Assembly: GCA_027007615.1 (NCBI GenBank)
Contig: JALTFB010000049.1
Location: forward strand, 1-7,070
Direction: 5' to 3'
DNA from: Candidatus Shapirobacteria bacterium
Lineage (GTDB): Bacteria; Patescibacteriota; Microgenomatia; UBA12405; UBA6130
DNA: 7,070 bases
Below the pieces are notes generated by a model that was not told the origin of the DNA, did not search any database, and saw only the letters and a program-made list of their open reading frames with translations. Below, in pieces: positions 5,290-7,070 of this stretch; position 1 is the first letter of the stretch; every line of letters starts with the position of its first letter. Position numbers and translations under genes: made by a program.

Positions 5290-5630
5290 GGCAACATCGG
5301 ATCGGGTTGGAATATTGGCGGGCGCAGTCGTTGAATTTCCAAATGGCCAACGTGGGCAGCGAGGTGGCCCGAGCCATTAAGTGGCGGCAGAACGGCAACA
5401 ATGGCCGAGAAATATCCCAAGCCGCTTTTTGGCGGGCCTTGGAGCTGCTCAGCCTTACCAAAGCGGCCCACCGGCATGAGGCGGCAAGGTTGAAGGAGAT
5501 ATGCCGCCTTTACGAAGTCCTTGTGGATTATTTTAACGGTAAGAATATTTATCGCTCTTCAGCGGCAACAATGAAGGGTTATTTTGATTTTTTTGCCCGC
5601 CGGACGGCCCGAGAGCGGCGCCGATCCTAA
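5286..5630 (+). CDS. Small helical partner protein of DUF5674
   Basis: This 114-residue, strongly basic, all-helical protein has no membrane segment. Recognisable blocks are ANVGSEVARAIKWR (21-34), ALELLSLT (51-58), RLKEICRLYEVLVDYF (68-83) and a basic C-terminus, FARRTARERRRS. I recall similar unnamed CPR proteins beside DUF5674 genes but know no function. The helical pattern is reminiscent of four-helix HEPN-like folds, yet no clear RxxxxH motif is visible. Translation probably depends on coupling: the ATG overlaps the preceding TGA, and AAAGGA lies directly against the ATG, too close for normal ribosome binding. A strong terminator-like repeat begins 28 bases after the stop. A toxin-antitoxin or complex-forming pair is possible but not shown. 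Confidence 0.83.
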   Translation: MRQHRIGLEYWRAQSLNFQMANVGSEVARAIKWRQNGNNGREISQAAFWRALELLSLTKAAHRHEAARLKEICRLYEVLVDYFNGKNIYRSSAATMKGYFDFFARRTARERRRS

Positions 5631-5658
5631 ACTTTTTCTTTGGCAATTCGCTTCCTCT

Positions 5659-5720
5659 CCCGAGGTGCAGGTACACTTGCACCTCGGAGGTGCAATGCAC
5701 TACGCACCTCGGGATTTTTG
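5659..5720 (+). terminator. Probable terminator of the DUF5674 operon (within copy C)
   Basis: Two stacked GC-rich hairpins (CCGAGGTGCA/TGCACCTCGG, then GAGGTGC/GCACCTC) end in CGGGATTTTTGG shortly after the operon's stop. Stem strength plus T-tract fits intrinsic termination; this is inferred from form and position. Confidence 0.55.
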
Positions 5721-5792
5721 GACAGTTTTGTGCCTGGCGCCCCGCCACCGGAAGACCTAAAAAAATGCTCGAATCCGTCGCCCGGCGGAGGC
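5659..5792. repeat. Double-palindrome element, copy C
   Basis: Core 5659-5713 is identical to copy B. The whole 134 bases match 4511-4644 with about four substitutions and no gaps. One change, in TGGCGCCCCGCCA, shortens the small second palindrome by one pair but leaves it able to fold. The 5' flank seen in A and B is missing. Confidence 0.9.
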
Positions 5793-5821
5793 GGAAGCAC
5801 CTAGTGTTTTGGTGTTTATTC

Positions 5822-5862
5822 CATCATCCTGATTTTGCCAGAGGCAAAGTTCAGGATCTTCA
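5822..5862. repeat. Palindromic element, copy 10
   Basis: CATCATCCTGATT, inner hairpin TTGCC-AGA-GGCAA, then AGTTCAGGATCTTCA. It closely parallels copy 1, including the same AGA loop. Confidence 0.75.
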
Positions 5863-5903
5863 AAGGGGCGATGTACTAACTATAATAATAAGACACTCGC
5901 TGG

Positions 5904-5963
5904 AGATGTTGAACCCCAAGCCCCGACAAGGTCGAGACGGGGTAAACCGAACTCAGCATGACG
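5904..5963. repeat. Palindromic element, copy 11
   Basis: GATGTTGAACCCC and CCCCGAC-AAG-GTCG face GACGGGGTAAACC and GAACTCAGCATGACG. It is imperfect but keeps the family outline of facing GTTGAA/GAACTC ends with a GC-rich inner hairpin. Confidence 0.55.
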
Positions 5964-6037
5964 AGATAAACACAAAAATGTCCTAAAACCCCCGACGCGA
6001 AGATTGAGGGGCAGGGTCTTCAGTTTTATATTGCCAA

Positions 6038-6046
6038 TGCTATAGT
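6038..6046 (+). promoter_or_regulatory. Extended -10 promoter of the hydrolase gene, leaderless
   Basis: TGCTATAGT ends five bases before the ATG at 6052. As with the boxes at 3145 and 4921, there is no room for a ribosome-binding leader. Confidence 0.5.
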
Positions 6047-6051
6047 AGGGC

Positions 6052-6972
6052 ATGAAGCGCAGGTGGGCGGTGCTGTTGGCAATCTTGGGATTATTGTTCC
6101 TTTTGGCCAGCCAATGGCCCGACCAAAGGCTTCATCTTATTGTTTGCAATGTTGGCCAAGGCGATGCCATTCTTCTTACCCAAGGTTTTAGCCAGGTGCT
6201 TATCGATGGCGGTCCCGACGATAAAGTTCTTGGCTGCTTGAGCCGCCACCTGCCTTTTTGGGACCGCCGCGTGGAGTTGGTGCTGCTGACCCATCCGGAA
6301 TCGGACCATCTGACGGGATTGGTGGATGTCTTGCGGCGCTACCGGGTGCGCTATTTTGGGCTAAATAATTTTGGCAAGCAAACGCCGGCTTTTCGCCGTT
6401 TGGCGCGGACCCTAAATGATCACAAAATTAGAACATTTCAACCGCGGCAAGGGATGAAAATTAGGGTGGGTTTGATGTATTTTGATGTGATTTGGCCGGA
6501 CCAAATAGCAATTAAGGAGCGGCAAGTGATTTTAGACAACAAGCAGAAATGGCAAGGATTTCCGGTTATCAAGGACAGCGATTTCAATGCTAATGACTAC
6601 TCGCTGACGGTCCGGCTGGCTTTTGGCAGATTTTCAGCGCTTTTGACCGGTGATTTGAGCAGAGAAAGTAGTTTGCCTTTGATTTGGCGGCGGCAGCTGC
6701 CCCAAGCTTTAGTTTTGAAAGTGCCCCATCACGGTTCCCGGAACGATAACCCGCCGGAATTGTATCAAACGGTCCGCCCCCGGCTGGCGGCCATTTCGGT
6801 GGGTAAAAATAACTATGGCCAGCCGGCGCCACAATTGCTGCGCTTTTTGGATGGGCGGGGGATTTATTATTGGCGGACTGATCGGGATGGAGAACTGGAG
6901 TTGGTGAGTGACGGCCGGCGTTGGAGTATTTTGTCGCCTCGGCCACGGCGATGGGGGAGAGTGGGGAAATGA
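6052..6972 (+). CDS. Membrane-anchored ComEC-type metallo-beta-lactamase-fold hydrolase
   Basis: This 306-residue protein matches the C-terminal hydrolase domain of ComEC/Rec2, the DNA-uptake channel, but lacks the channel domain. Residues MKRR then 5-20 form a signal anchor, placing the enzyme outside the membrane. Motifs in order: VGQGDAI (34-40), LIDGGP (50-55), the metal site THPESDH (H81, D85, H86), NDYSLTVRL (181-189), LLTGD (D201), VPHHGS (H226, H227) and SVGKNNYGQP (249-258). The usual family form of the last motif is YGHP, so Q257 replaces a histidine that I believe is conserved. In ComEC this domain is thought to cut one DNA strand during uptake; here it could work with a separate channel protein or on extracellular nucleic acid. 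It has no operon partner in view. The ATG is set by the nearby -10 box, and the stop touches a terminator-like repeat. Confidence 0.9.
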   Translation: MKRRWAVLLAILGLLFLLASQWPDQRLHLIVCNVGQGDAILLTQGFSQVLIDGGPDDKVLGCLSRHLPFWDRRVELVLLTHPESDHLTGLVDVLRRYRVRYFGLNNFGKQTPAFRRLARTLNDHKIRTFQPRQGMKIRVGLMYFDVIWPDQIAIKERQVILDNKQKWQGFPVIKDSDFNANDYSLTVRLAFGRFSALLTGDLSRESSLPLIWRRQLPQALVLKVPHHGSRNDNPPELYQTVRPRLAAISVGKNNYGQPAPQLLRFLDGRGIYYWRTDRDGELELVSDGRRWSILSPRPRRWGRVGK

Positions 6973-7033
6973 CCGAGGTGCGAAGGGTACTGCACCTCGG
7001 AGGTGCAATGCACTACGCACCTCGGGATTTTTG
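6973..7033 (+). terminator. Probable terminator of the hydrolase gene (copy D)
   Basis: A double GC-rich hairpin begins directly after the TGA and ends in CTCGGGATTTTTGATG. Position and T-tract fit an intrinsic terminator built from a dispersed repeat. Confidence 0.55.
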
Positions 7034-7050
7034 ATGATTTTTGTGCCTGG
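6973..7050. repeat. Double-palindrome element, copy D
   Basis: Core 6973-7026 starts on the base after the hydrolase stop. All four arms are kept, but the first loop is changed (GAAGGGTAC in place of AGGTACACT) at the same overall length. The tail keeps ATTTTT and TTTTGTGCCTGG, then diverges. Confidence 0.87.
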
Positions 7051-7070
7051 GGGTGGGCTTTATTCTTGAT

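Noticed and set aside
4690..5477. Minus-strand open frames opposite the DUF5674 operon
   Set aside because: The plus-strand frames have conserved motifs, a promoter and an ATGA overlap, whereas these have none.
2144..5792. Repeats as integron attC sites or a CRISPR array
   Set aside because: Spacing is irregular and large, there are no regular unique spacers, no cas genes, and no attC RYYYAAC/GTTRRRY ends in the cores. GTTAAC occurs only in the flank of copies A and B.
5690..5986. 98-residue plus-strand open frame
   Set aside because: It lies wholly in copy C and neighbouring palindromes, and no promoter or conserved protein pattern is visible.
6590..7020. Minus-strand open frames opposite the hydrolase
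   Set aside because: They are shadows of a gene with clear metal-binding motifs, and one begins inside repeat copy D.

Overview
The window looks like bacterial DNA from the Candidate Phyla Radiation (Patescibacteria), most likely a Microgenomates-type lineage. The grounds are family resemblances recalled from memory and not searched: a DUF5674 protein, a stand-alone ComEC-type metallo-hydrolase, a two-anchor Ig-like surface protein, and integrase core-binding domains joined to a membrane segment. TGA, TAA and TAG are all read as stops, so the standard bacterial code applies. None of the genes has a well-spaced Shine-Dalgarno site. Three plus-strand genes instead carry an extended -10 box (TGnTATAnT) only 5-7 bases before the ATG, which points to leaderless mRNAs.

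Layout. Bases 1-1474 (minus strand) hold a three-gene cluster joined by two ATGA stop/start overlaps. In order of transcription these are a protein of integrase core-binding domains without a catalytic domain, a complete Y1 (HUH) REP-associated transposase (RAYT), and the start of a protein with another core-binding domain followed by a membrane helix, which leaves the window at base 1. Bases 1475-3160 hold no gene that I can support and are largely a patchwork of palindromic repeats. Bases 3161-4207 (plus) encode a bitopic, secreted, beta-rich protein. Bases 4208-4935 are repeats again. Bases 4936-5630 (plus) are a two-gene ATGA-coupled operon: DUF5674 plus a small helical partner. Bases 5631-6051 are repeats. 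Bases 6052-6972 (plus) encode the ComEC-like hydrolase with an N-terminal anchor.

The most striking non-coding content is a family of about 55-base double palindromes built on CCGAGGTGC/GCACCTCGG, with four copies. Two of them begin 0 and 28 bases after a stop codon and run into a T-tract, so they probably act as transcription terminators. A second family, built on the pattern GTCATCCTGAA...TTCAGGATCTTCAG, has about eleven degenerate copies. These families are nested and share modules, and together they account for most of the intergenic space. The RAYT is the sort of enzyme that mobilises such hairpins, but a direct link here is only inferred.
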